From: Agrocybe praecox | Taxonomy: Eukaryota; Basidiomycota; Agaricomycetes; Agaricales; Agrocybaceae | Direction of reading: 5' to 3' | DNA: 64,000 bases | Assembly: GCA_964017145.1 (NCBI GenBank) | Contig: OZ024840.1 | Coordinates: 1,984,001 to 2,048,000, forward strand | Part shown: positions 45,596 to 57,700 of the stretch, piece after piece | Position numbering within the stretch: position 1 is the stretch's first letter | Layout: every line of letters begins with the position of its first letter | Made by a program: the position numbers and the translations under genes | The notes under the pieces: generated by a model | Databases searched by the model: none | What the model was told of the DNA's origin: nothing | Seen by the model: only the letters and a program-made list of their open reading frames with translations

Positions 45596-48500
45596 TTACT
45601 CCATCTCTTCGATTTCAATATCGTCATCCGCATCAAGGTCATCTATATCCATAGCAGCCCCGGTGCCTTCATGGTTGGGAATGATGTGCAGACGGTTGCG
45701 AGGACCGTCGAACCGCACACGAACGACCTCACCGTCTAAAACCTGGCCCGATAAAATAAGCACGGATAACGGGTTGAGTAGCTCGCTTTGAATAGCCCGG
45801 TTCAATGGCCTGGCACCATATGCTGGTGAGTAACCAACAGACATGACGTAGTTTTTGCTCTCCGGATCGACATCGAGGACTATCTTTCGGTCCGCAAGAC
45901 GATCATTAACTTCCTTGAGCCGTATGTCGACAATCTTGAGTATATCCTTGTGCGATAGAGCGCGCTATAAGAAAATTCCATCAGCTTTCCGAGCTTACTC
46001 GTAAAATAACATTGAAGACTTACGAAAATAACGATATCGTCAATGCGGTTGACGAACTCGGGAGGGAAGTGACCTTGGATGGCTCCCATTACAAGGGTCT
46101 TCGTATTCGGGTCGACGGGACCATCTCCAAGGTCGTTGAGGTATGCAGCGCCCAAGTTAGACGTCATCATGATGACAGTGTTTCGCATGTCGACAATGCG
46201 ACCTTGACCATCCGTCAAACGACCGTCGTCCAAAACTTGCAAGAATAGCGTAACAAACTCGCGGCAAGCTTTCTCGATTTCGTCGATGAGGATAATTGAA
46301 TATGGTTTGCGCCGAATGTACTCGGTCAGTTGACCACCCTGATCGTACCCAACGTAACCTGGGGGAGAACCAATGAGCCGCGAGATTGAATGTTTCTCTG
46401 AGTATTCGGAAGCGTCGATTCGAATCATGGTATCTGGAGAGTCGAAGAGGACGGTCGCTAGCTAAAATTGGTACGGTCAGATTCACACTCAAATCTAAAG
46501 GGAAAAAATCATAACATACTGTCTTGGCCATGAGGGTTTTACCCGTGCCCGAAGGGCCTGCCATTAGGAAACTAGCAATTGGTCGGTTGGGATTCGACAA
46601 CCCACTTCGAGACAATCTGACTGCATTTGCAACAGCCTTCACAGCATCCATCTGACCAACCACGCTTTCACTCAAGACCTTTTCCATCTTGAGAAGCTTC
46701 TCTCGTTCAGTGGTGACCAGACGAGTTACGGGAATGTTAGTCCATTTGGCAACAATTTCCGCAATTTGGTCTGGCGTCACAGTGTCCGATCCTCCACCGG
46801 AAGCAGCATCCTCGGCAGCCTTCTTCGCTTCTAGCTTCTCCAGACGAGCTTGTAAATCCGGCATGGCGTAATAGCGAAGATCAGATGCTGTCGCGAGATC
46901 ATATCTAAAAAATTATGGGATGTTAGTACACGATTACACCAGCGCCGAACAAAAATAGTTAGCGCCCACCTTCGTTCAGCATCCTCGATCTTGGCCTTCA
47001 GTTCGTCCATCTTCCTGCGAACCTGGTTGATCTCGTCGCCGCGTTTCTTTTCGTTTTCGTACGCGGCCTTGAGAGGTTGTAATTGCTCTTCAACATCGGC
47101 GATGGCTTTGCGGGCAGTTGTTAGTCTCTCTTTGCTAGCAGCATCCTTTTCACGCTCCAGTGCATGAATCTCTATTTCCAGTTCAAGTTTACGGCGTTGA
47201 AGCCTATCAATGGCTTCGGGCTCTGTTTCGCGAGTAACACGAACGCTAAAACAAAATTTGGTGAGAAATAAATCGCCCCTTCTAAAACAAGAATAACCAT
47301 ACCTAGCGCAAGCTTCATCAACTAGATCAATGGCGGAATCAGGTAAACGTCGCGATGTCAAATAGCGATGGGCCAATGTGGCGGCAGTGATAAGAGCGCC
47401 ATCGAGTATTCTAACACCGTGATGAACTTCATACTTCTCGCGAATACCACGCAAAATGCTGATGGTTTCTGGAACAGTGGGTTCGTTCACAAGAACCTGT
47501 GCAAAACGGCGTTCTAGTGCTGGATCAGCCTCGATATATTTGCGGTATTCTGATAGTGTAGTGGCGCCAATACATCTTAGCTTGCCACGTGCAAGAAGAG
47601 GCTTGAAGAGATTGCCGGCATCCATGCCTCCTCCTTCAGCTCCTCTGCCGGCCATGATAAGATGCAGCTCGTCGATGAAAAGGATGATTCCGGGTCCACC
47701 ATTGTCGGCTGCTTTCTCGACTTCGTTCAACACAGACTTGATACGCTCTTCGTATTCGCCCTTGTACTTGGCGCCAGCCATCAATGCACCCATGTCCAAA
47801 GAGTAGAGACGGGCGATGAGGCTGGCCGGCACGTCGCGTTTAACTATCCGCTGAGCAAGACCTTCTGCGATTGCCGTCTTGCCAACTCCGGGCTCTCCGA
47901 TGAGAACTGGATTGTTCTTCGTTCTGTGAAGACAAATTTATTAGTGACTTAGGAGTATTGGAAAACACAAAGTTAGCTTACCTTCGGCAAAGAATACGAA
48001 TAGCACGTCGAATCTCGTTATCGCGCCCAATGACTGGATCGATCTTTCCTTCTTCAGCTAGGGAAGTCAAGTCCACGGCGTACTTTTGGAGTGCATCGAA
48101 GCCTTGTTCAGCGGTCTTTGACTCGACTCTCCGGTTACCACGAATTTGCTCGATTGCGGTTTTCAGAGTAGCCTCTGTGAGACCGTTCTCCTTGAGAACG
48201 CCGGATATTGATGGGTCTTGAATCAATGCAAGGAGGATGTGGTCTTGTGCGATATATGAATCGTGCATGGTCTTCTGAAGCGAGTGGGCTTCGCGTAGGA
48301 CTTTCATAGCAGCGGCTGATAGGGATGTTTCTTCGGGTGGTGGACTTTGCGTTGGTAATCGTACAATAAGCTTCTGCACCGCTCGCTTTACGGCTACCTG
48401 AACAAAGCTGTTAGTATCCAATAGAAGTAAGAAATGCGTGTTTCACACGTACTGGATCTCCGCCAGCCCTTGATACTACAGAGGAGAATAGGGGGGCTCC

Positions 48501-48721
48501 GCCTGTCTGAGTCTGCGGGGCTCCTGGCATTGCATTTTCGGATGGCCCTTCATTGAGGAGCACGAATGCCATATGCGCAGGGTAAACTAGAGCAGTATAT
48601 TAGCAACTTGTGAATGAAAATAAACGACAGTATATTGAATCATACCTTGAGCATTGGCGTGATCTTTGGCCAGTTGGATGGCTTCAGCAAGTGATTGCTG
48701 AGTTTTGTCGGTAAATTCCAT
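45596..48721 (-). CDS. HSP104: Hsp104/ClpB disaggregase
   Basis: Eight coding segments (48721..48646, 48586..48453, 48397..47982, 47923..47303, 47245..46970, 46904..46520, 46461..46024, 45964..45596) give 904 residues, as in yeast Hsp104. A hexameric AAA+ ATPase that threads aggregated protein with Hsp70. Order: Clp_N domain ([35 protein letters not shown]); NBD1 with Walker A GEPGVGKT (about 218-225) and Walker B ILFIDELH; pore loop [18 protein letters not shown]; middle coiled-coil domain ([20 protein letters not shown]); NBD2 with Walker A GPSGTGKT (about 624-631), pore loop [13 protein letters not shown] and [10 protein letters not shown]; acidic tail ending [12 protein letters not shown], which in the family docks Hsp70/Hsp90 co-chaperones. 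The promoter carries heat-shock elements. Confidence 0.96.
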
Positions 48722-48803
48722 GTTACTTGTCATTATGGTCGTAAATTATGATGTTGAGGTTATTAGAAGAATATAGCGATAAGGGAGGGCTTGCAAACTG
48801 GGT

Positions 48804-48811
48804 ACTTATAT
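48804..48811 (-). promoter_or_regulatory. TATA-like element of HSP104
   Basis: On the minus strand this reads ATATAAGT, 83-90 bp before the HSP104 ATG and between the start codon and the heat-shock elements. Confidence 0.5.
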
Positions 48812-48834
48812 GCACTGAGAAATGGTGTGAAGAA

Positions 48835-48917
48835 GAAGTTTCTTGCGGGAGACACTATGTTCTAGACTTACCCTCAATAATCCACAGAAGTGTGGATCCT
48901 CAGAGAATATTCTGGAA
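48835..48917 (-). promoter_or_regulatory. Heat-shock elements of HSP104
   Basis: Two sites: 48905-48917 reads GAAtaTTCtgGAA, a perfect three-unit nGAAnnTTCnnGAAn element; 48835-48847 reads GAAgtTTCttGcg, two perfect units plus a partial third. Both lie upstream of the TATA-like element, 114-196 bp from the ATG. They are the binding pattern of heat-shock factor Hsf1. Confidence 0.75.
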
Positions 48918-49305
48918 GTGACATCATCGATTGAAACAGCGTTCACGGAATGGTACGGTTGGCGTATTGGGCAAAGAGACTGGCTACCTTTGATTTCAAA
49001 ATACGGAAGATCATTATGTGCACCATCTCATCTCAGCGCATCGTTCTACAGCTGAGGATGGACTCGAAGGTCAAATAAATTATAAACAGGGGTTTTGCCA
49101 TTTCATCACTGATCACGTGCGTTCTAGGAGAGGTCATCAAGGATCACACGACTACCGGTAACCGCAGAAGACCGCAGACTGCTAAACAGCGGTGAGCCTA
49201 GCCTCAGCCTCAGTGGTCACCTCATCCTTACTTGTCAATGAAGACCTGACACAATATTCCTGCCTGCAAGTCTTTTCCTGCCTGGATAGGCTTCACATCA
49301 TTCTC

Positions 49306-51516
49306 ATGTTCTCCGCCAATCACATCTCAATCCCACTGGGAATAATCATCGGTCTCCTTGCTTCCTTCGTCCAATCCCTGGGGCTGACCATCCAGCGTAA
49401 AAGTCATGTCTTAAACCAGGCCCTCCCAGAACATCGTCAAACTTTAGAGCATCGACGACCGTTTGTGATTTCACAGTTTCCTTGCTCTATCAAACTTAAA
49501 CACCTTATTTCATAGACTATGGTTGCTCGGTTTTGCCATCTTCATTTCATCCAATTTTATTGGTTCATTCGTTCAAATTGCATCCCTTCCTGTCGTTATT
49601 CTTGCTCCCCTAGGCGCTGTTTCTTTGCTATGGAATGCTTTCTTTGCACGCCTCCTTCTGGGTGACGTATTCTCCCCGTGGATGATCCTGGGTACCATCC
49701 TCATTGCGGGTGGAGCCATACTAATTGCCTTCTTTGGTATTGTGCCTGAGCAAACGCGCTCGTTGGAAGACCTCCTTGCGCTATTTAGACGGCCGACATT
49801 CATTGTATATTTTTCTATCCTAGGGGTGGTAGTCTTTGTCAGTTTGGTTATTGTAAGTTTATGCATGATAATATGATATTTGCTGAAATATAAGCTAAAT
49901 AAACTTCTTAGACTCATGTAGTGGAATTCTCTCTGGCTCGCAAGCTGAAAGACACCATATCTGAGACATCTTCTGCCACTATGTCACCAACATCGTCTAC
50001 CCTCAACCTCCCAACGCAATCGGCGGGCTTGACTACGGGCCTTACGGATGCCCTTGTTGACACGACTGTGTCCAATGAGCAGGCCCCACTCATCGATCCA
50101 AAGCTTGGTTCCCCAATTCCGCAGTATTCTTCATCAATAGAACGAAACCAGGTAGATGGTTCGAGGCTTCCTTCAACACATCGTACGCGCCTATTTCTTG
50201 CGATCTCATATGCTTCATTTTCCGGTATTCTCTCTGGCATGTGCCTGCTGTTTGCTAAGAGCGGAGTGGAATTACTTTTGCTCACATTCGGAGGCAATAA
50301 TCAATTCTGGAGGTGGGAGGCCTGGGTCCTCGCTCTCGGATTGATTATATTCGCAGTGCTACAACTATGGTACATGCACAAAGCACTTATTCTTGCGGAT
50401 CCGACGTTAGTTTGCCCATGTGAGTACACTTTTTATTTATATTAAGGTCCTCGAGCTCATTGAATTCAAGCTGCTTTTTGTTTCTACAACCTATCGTCTA
50501 TTGTTAATGGCCTGGTCTATTTCGACCAGTTTTCGCTAATATCGCCTTTACACCTTTCCCTTGTTGTGCTTGGAATCATCGTGCTATTGGGCGGAGTTTG
50601 GGTCGTTAGTATACAATCTGGAGGTGGAGGCGTCGATGTTGGTGCATGGAACGAAGAAGGGGTCAAGCTGGCTGGAGAGGATATTGCCTTATATACAGAA
50701 TCAGGAGATGCAGAAGAAGCACCTCTGTCTGCAACTGCAGCTGAAGTGGTCCCGATGACCCGCCAGTCCCAGTCAGAAACATACACTCCCACGAAACAGA
50801 AAATAGGTGCTGTCCCTATGGAACGCGAAACGCTCTCTGAACCTAATCTGCCGAATATGACAACGCCGTCACCGGAGGTGGGATCAAGCGCATATCATGA
50901 TTTCTCCGACAGTGTTTCGAGAACACAGAATACGTTCACATCGCCTAGCAAGTCGCAAGAACGGGCAGGGTCCCTATTATATTCTTCACCCCGAACACCT
51001 TCTCACCACGGTCGGCGAAGACCAACCGTAGATGGACATGGACATGGACACGTCGCATCTCCATCGAATCACCATCACCAACCAGGGCACTCGCGCACTT
51101 CTTCGTATCCGGTGCCTCTCTCGCCGCCCACAAGTGGCACGGTGTCAGCTGGATTCCAGATTGGCCTGTCGCCACTAAGTCCCGGATTCACAATCATGCC
51201 GATGGAGAGGAGGAGACCAAGTTTGATGGCGGCACAAATTGGAAATGGAACGTCTTCGTTTGCGGATGTCGCTCATGAAGTTGTGGATTCCATGCGAAGA
51301 GAGAGACGGCGGACTGTCAGTGAGGGTGAAGACATACGTCCTCGTGGAAATCTGTCGGGTAGAGGAGACCCGTCCGATTTGAACGAGGGTGGTGGCAGTA
51401 ACCCGAATGATCCATTTTTGTCACCTGGAAGCTCCCAGGACAATGCTGAATATATTTCCGGGGATGCGAGGAACCGCTGGCGATGGCTCCAGAATGTATT
51501 TGCGGGAAAGCGTTGA
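49306..51516 (+). CDS. NIPA-like magnesium transporter (DUF803)
   Basis: Four coding segments (49306..49460, 49516..49852, 49912..50419, 50471..51516) give 681 residues. The membrane core carries the NIPA pattern: IPLGIIIGLLASFVQSLGLT, IQRKSHVLN, WLLGFAIFISSNFIGSFVQI, LPVVILAPLGAVSLLWNAFF, DVFSPWMILGTILIAGGAIL, YASFSGILSGMCLLFAKSGV and NLSSIVNGLVYFDQFSLISP. About nine helices are split by a hydrophilic loop of about 110 residues rich in Ser/Thr. NIPA proteins transport Mg2+ and related divalent ions. The last 300 residues are disordered, His/Ser/Pro-rich (a run of HGHGH type near 51030-51075), probably regulatory. It is divergent from HSP104 across the spacer with heat-shock elements. Confidence 0.88.
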
Positions 51517-51540
51517 GATTGGAATATACCTGATCTATAA

Positions 51541-53256
51541 TCTATAATATTAAATGAAAACGGTGTTTCTCACGGGACAAACGTCAAAGACAAAGACGCG
51601 TTCTGATTGGCTGAGGCAACATTTTCACGTGCTCGCTTACGCTTACTGGCTCACTGGCTCAGGCTTACTAATACACTCTCACAACGATGATCGCCTCAAA
51701 GAACGGCTCTCTTGCTTTTCAAAGCTTCACACTTGGTAAAATCCTGTAAAAATATGATTTGGAATACCTCTGTCTGTGCTACTTTACCTTTCTCGCTCAC
51801 TCAGAGACCGGAGTCACCTAGCCTTTCGACAAAGATTGGCTAAAGCACAACGTTAAGCGGTACTCAAACGGCGTACGTCTTTTGCTTTTCATTTCTAGAA
51901 TCTTCGAGAGCTCAGGGTTGTGTGATTGTTCCATCATTTTTGCAACCACATGACTGACGTATCCCTTAATCACTTTCTATTGCATTCCCTCAACGGTTTA
52001 GCACGTTGTGATCCATTTTTCAAGAACATTCGAAGACATTCTGATATTCGACACACCATGGTGTATAAAAGGCATCGGAATGCAAACCCTATTCTCCAAT
52101 AAATTATCCTCATTATTCTATTACCTCGCTACTCATACATACAGGCTCACTATGTTACTTACTTTCTCGAGACTCTGCCGACCTCTGCTCTTGCTCTTGC
52201 TAAATTGCTCTTACTTTGCTGTCTCTCTTGCTGTGTGCTTCGACAGAAAGACTCTGACACCTATGATCTTTAAATTACAAGTGCATCACGACTCCTCTGG
52301 TCCTGTTCGAGCAGTCCAGGATGCAGCTATAGGCGTAGCTGGGCTCTGAAGCGCGTCGAGCAGCCTCGCACAATGGCGGTAATGGTCAAGGATGATATAT
52401 TCACCTATGTACGCGTCGTGGTCACACAGAGTCTGTACACGATCTAATCTAATCAGACCGGTTGCACTGCCACACTGTGTCCTGTGTTTATCCATTGATG
52501 AAGGTGGCATTGAAGGCAGTTACTTGAAGTTTGGAGGTTCGCTGCTGTCGCGCAACAAATCTCTGATTGCGAAATGTTTCCCAGATATCTTTGACGGACT
52601 CGATAGCATCTCATACCGCTCATCGTCACCGATGGTGCGCTTGGCAGATTCTTTTCCCAAATTCACTTAATGCATGTGCGACTCAAGGTGCCCCGGGTCC
52701 AGCTGCAGCAAGACCGGATCTACCGTTACGGGATACATGGTGAGAAATATACCACGTTTCAGACACTTGCCTCCCAGATTTCCTTGGGAGAACGGCGTCT
52801 CGCACGGGTTCAAGGGTAGAACAGTGCCCAAGCCACTGTAAGAACAAGATGCCATGCTGCACCAAGACCTGAAACACTGGCCCTTGCTCTGGCAGAGGAA
52901 AACGGACATTGTGACCCATGACTTGCGAGAGCTCTGGAGCTCTTGCAGGCTCACATCTTGCTCCCGTTTTAATCGTGCTTAAGACGTCTGACTAGCACTA
53001 CATTCGTATTTAGATACCATATATTTCTATATATCTCGATATACATTTACTTTATTTTCTCAATATTCCTCAAACTGGGCCATGAGGAGCCAACCAAAGG
53101 TTGGCGACGAGTGGCGGCGAAGAAAGCAAGTAAAAGTGTTACAGTTCGGGAAGCAGCAGTGTTGCCTTTCGACTGTATCTTGAGATGTTTTATTTTCACT
53201 TGGAAGTTGGAGTACAATAAGGCAAAAAACCGTGCGAAGCACGGGTCAACGGCTAG
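51541..53256 (+). mobile_element. Non-autonomous Helitron candidate
   Basis: The right end has a perfect hairpin CCGTGC-GAA-GCACGG (53230-53244), an 8-base spacer, then CTAG at 53253-53256 followed by T: the canonical Helitron 3' terminus (hairpin + CTRR, insertion between A and T). The left end is proposed at 51541, where TCTATAATATTAAATG follows an A, matching the TC start with an AT-rich terminus. The 1716-bp body contains no Rep/helicase frame, so it would be mobilised in trans. It begins 24 bp after the NIPA stop codon. Short frames inside (52151-52349, 52392-52670, minus-strand 52667-52954) have no recognised domain and may be captured gene fragments. The 3' end is firm; the 5' end is inferred. 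Confidence 0.65.
53230..53256 (+). repeat. Helitron-type terminal hairpin and CTAG end
   Basis: Six-base stem with a three-base loop, 8 bases before CTAG, next to a T in the flanking DNA. Confidence 0.75.
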
Positions 53257-54743
53257 TTTATCTATCATATATAGACATGTATCATAATTACTGCATAGTA
53301 TAGCAGTACATGGACAACTTCTTTTCCTAGTACATACATTATTGCATTCGACTCCATCTATCTGATTCCTGCATTTTCTGAACTTTTGCGGCTACTCCAA
53401 ACCGCTAAAGTGGTTCGTTTAGAACTAAATTCGCAGAGAAATGAATCCAAATGGGTAAGTAAATAGTAATGTTTGAACCAGGTTTGAGGCTCGTTTCATG
53501 TTTTCTGAATTCTCAGTGCCTTCGCAGTTCGCACGAAATCCAGAAGTTGGACCCTCCGTTCAACTTCGAAGAGTGTCACCGTCTCCAGTGTTACCTGTAT
53601 GGTTTTGTTCCTACGTAAACGGACTACTTACACCTGAATGAGCTATCAGAAGAGTATGTATATATGAATTCCTTGACGTTGGCGCTTCACGTAAGTTTCG
53701 ACATACTACTGTGGTGTGGCAACTTGCAAGCCAAGCCACAGGACTCATTCAGAGTTTCCGAGAAGGGCACTGGGATGACGGGAAACGAAGGAGGGTAGGT
53801 ATGTAGTCAGGCTGGATACGATACACATTGGTTGCCCTCTTCATCGTAAGGGTGAACAGATACAATGGTATGTATGTACTGAAGTGTATGTAAGTCTTCT
53901 TATCACTGACATATTCATTAATAGGCTGAAAAGTCTTCTAGACTACAACAATTTTTTGGGGTATTGTACAGGCGTTGGTCTGCTGTGTAAAGTGGGTAGG
54001 TCAAATGCTGCAGTGGATCCACATATGTCAATGTCAAATTCTTCTGTTTGGACGAGACACGACGAAAAAATCGACAAACGCGGCAATATCGGATGGACGT
54101 GGGGTTGCCAAGGCACGACAACCTTCTTTCTTTTTTCCCTTTTGGGACTAGACTTGTTGAAATTACGCAACAAAGTTGAAACCCCCAGACAGCCCCACAC
54201 GGAAGGAAACAAGACTAACGAACGAGTTGGACTTTTGTTTCTTTCTTGGTAGGGACTTGACTGTGGGTGATAGTTGTATGTTTGGTGATGGTGGTGATTG
54301 CGAGGAAGAATAGGGCGCTTATCTGATTTACCAGGTTTTTTTGAGTGATTTGGCGCTAATGGGGTCTGTGTGAGTTATGCGTTCTCACGAATCCAGGGGT
54401 TGATGGAGAATCGGAGATCCACCTCCACGTGACCGCGTTCTTTCTTGTCATCTCCAAGTTGGGCTTTACCTTGTTTTCGAGGGTATGTAAAGTCAAACTA
54501 GTAAAAGAGATGTTAGAAAGGAACGGATGAAAAAGTTCTGTGGAAGAGTGGTAGGAGTAGCGGGAGTGTGTGTTCTGGACGCGTGTTGGAGTCCCTGAGA
54601 TATATTAGGCGGATTGATGTTTTCTAGCCTTCTGCTCACTGACAAAGAAAAAATAAATACTTGCTGTTAATTAGACTGTGACTTCCTTCTCCCCCCTTTT
54701 TCCTTCATTCCATTAATCATAGAGTCCATTACGGTATATACCC
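53257..54743. other. Intergenic region before the DENN gene
   Basis: About 1.5 kb. A 122-codon frame (53884-54252) has no recognisable domain and I do not call it. A CACGTGAC box is at 54427-54434, about 310 bp before the DENN-protein ATG. Confidence 0.4.
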
Positions 54744-57700
54744 ATGGCTACTAGTAGAAGAGCTGGGATCCCCCCAGCCAGCATCACTGTAAGCCCACCG
54801 CCGTCGGATAGAATGCTCAAGTCACAGCGTTCTTTAGAGAAGGGGAGGTATAGCAAGTTGAAAGGGGCGGAGCTGAGCGGGAAAACCAACTCCGGGTCAG
54901 AACCCATTATAAGTATCTCTGTTACAAACAACGACGATGTCGCCCTCGCCGATGAATTAGACTACATCACCGTCACAGCTCCAGTAAACACAAGTCCCAC
55001 CTCCCAATCTTCCTCCATCCGCCCAGACAAGGCTTCCAGAATTCTCGGTATCCGTCATCGCAAAAGCATGGAACCCATACCCGCCTCAGCTCGTAATTCC
55101 ATCGTATCTTCACGCTCTCTTCCAGAAACCGCACCTATACAATCTTTTGTTCCAACTCTCCCCCTCACTTCCCTCTATGTCGTCTCTGGTTTGCCAAAAT
55201 CTCCTCATACATGGACCCTTGCAGATCCAGACTCTGTTCTGGGTCTGCATCACAGTGAAAGCGCTGTGAATCGCTGGTGGAGGCCAGAAGTCCTTGGCAG
55301 CACCATTAGCCCTGGTGCCGGCGGAGGGAAGAAGAAAAGAAGAGGTAAAAATGAGGAAGTAAAAGGTGCAGGCGCGCTCAGCAAGCAAGAGGTTGGGAAA
55401 ATGCTATCCAAGGCCCTCAAAGTGAGTTTTTTTATCCGTCGAAAAACAAGTAAATGTTCAGCTTAGCCTGCGCAAATAGCTCTCGTTCACTCGTGAGGTC
55501 GAAGTCATTGCTTCTACTCTTCAACCGGCCTCAACTATACACACATTCACTTTTAATCTACCTGCTCCTAGCACTCCACTCGCACCCACTCCTTCTGGCG
55601 ATCTCCTTCGCGCTTCCGTTCTTTCCAACTCAGATAATCGTTCTTCTGCAGCCACCTTTGCATATCCCTACAACGACGACCCATTCGCTCGTCCGTCCTC
55701 CGCCTACCTCGGACCTCCAAGTTTGCTAGGCCATGGCTCACACAGTAACCCTGCAGGCGTTGCTGGAAATAGCACAACAGATTTGAATTCGCCACTTAGT
55801 AATATAGTTGCATACTACGGCGTCTGTTTAACCGTCTGGTCTCATGCCGACGCAGAACGCAGCAGCGCGATTCGCCGGACTCTTGAAGCTGGAAGGTCTC
55901 GTAAAGAATCAGCCCAGTCTGCTGTTACCTCTCGGTTGAAGCATTTGAGGTCCGACCTTTCTGGCTCGGCCAGCGACGGCCAAGACCCGACAAGCCAGGC
56001 TCGTCGCAGCACTAGAAGAAGTTCCAGGGGCCCTTGGGCAGACGCTGAGACTGACGGTGAAACAGAAAATGACGGCGCTATTAGCGAGAGTGACTTTGAA
56101 GTTGCGAGCACAATTGGTCATGGTCCAGGTGAAAGCACGCTCTTTCTACCAGGAGACACCGTTTTCTGGCTTCCATATGCATTGAGTAGGACTTTTTCTC
56201 TCTTTTTCGTTGGAATTCTGCTGATATATCTGTAGCACTCGTTTCTCGACATCCTGTTTATGATCTTATGCGGGATTATCTCACCCTTTCCTGGGCACGC
56301 TTTTCTAAAGATGTGCAATCCCACACTTTGCAAATCTCCAAGATTCTTGCACATCCAGCTCCTCGTGCTGGTGATCTCATTAAGCTGGATGCCAGTCCAA
56401 AATCTGACGGTGGCGATTCAAATTTGGAGGTTATTGCGCGTTTCCCAGGTGGTCTTGATTTCGGTCGTGGCCTTGTCGATATAAACTTCACTATGTGGCC
56501 TCTCTTCAAATGCCTGAATATCGACAATATATTGACTATATGCGAGGTTTGCTTTTCTGCCACAAGCGCTGTGTGTCTACCGTCTGAATTGCCTTTGTAG
56601 ATCGCTTTGGCTCCAACCGGCAGGGTAATTTTCTTTTCAAGGTACCCAGCTATGCTTGGTGTAAGAGATAATTTACTTTATATCATAAGCACAAGACTAA
56701 CTAGTTTATAGATCGCAGTGTCTACGATTAAGTATCTCGTCGAGCTTCGTGGCTGGAGCGGTATCGCTTTGCCAGCGGTACACTCACGAGACGCCAAAAT
56801 ATACATCGACGACCCTGGCCCGTGGATCATGGGCCTGGCTACTGAAGCAAGATACAGCATCAGACCTGCACCGGAGGTCTGCGTCTGTGACTTGGACATC
56901 AATTACTTGTGCGTAATAAAAATATACGGTGCATGGCAAAGCGACATGTTCTCATGTTCTCTTGACAGGAGCTGTCCATCACCCCCACCCAACGTGGTCT
57001 CGGTTAAACAGCAACGAGATAAATACAGACAAAGACTGTTGGCAGCCTTTGAGTCTCATTATCACCCTGATCATTCTGTGCCTAGGTGCGTCATGCAGTT
57101 CTTACAGTTTCCCTTCTTGCCTAACACACTCTCCCCTAGTGAATTTAAGGAGGCCTTCCCTGCCGGCAGATTTAGGCCTGTTTGTAAAATACAAGCTAAA
57201 CGTGGCGCATCATCTGCTGCGGTCGCTGACCAGATTAAGCCACCAGAATGGTGGCATTCTACTCGCATCATCCAGGCATTTGACAGCGTTCTTGCAGATA
57301 AGGTAAGTCTTCCTCGGCAATGTCATTTTCGTGATCTCATTTTGACCTTCATCATGTATCGCAGTTCAAGAAACCTTCCTTATTGAAAAGGATCAGCATG
57401 TTTGGCACACCTAGACGCCCACCGCAGTTGACTGCAGCTGAACAGCTCATCCAGCATTCTATCCGCAAACGCGCGACTGCCTTTGTGGATGCTCGTGATG
57501 ATCTAGAGACCAAGATCGGCCGCCTTTCACGTCGTCTTAATTTCTTGATGACTGAATCTGACCTCTGGCGTGACAAGTTTGTCACCTTTGAGCAATACGC
57601 AGAGAAACTTAGCGTCGAGGCCAACCAATTAAGGTCAAAGATCAATAAAGAACAGCGCGAGACCAAGCGACTTTCTGGATTGGTTACGCTGACTGCTGTC

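Noticed and set aside
53884..54252. 122-codon frame between Helitron and DENN gene
   Set aside because: No recognisable domain, no introns, unusual composition compared with neighbouring genes.
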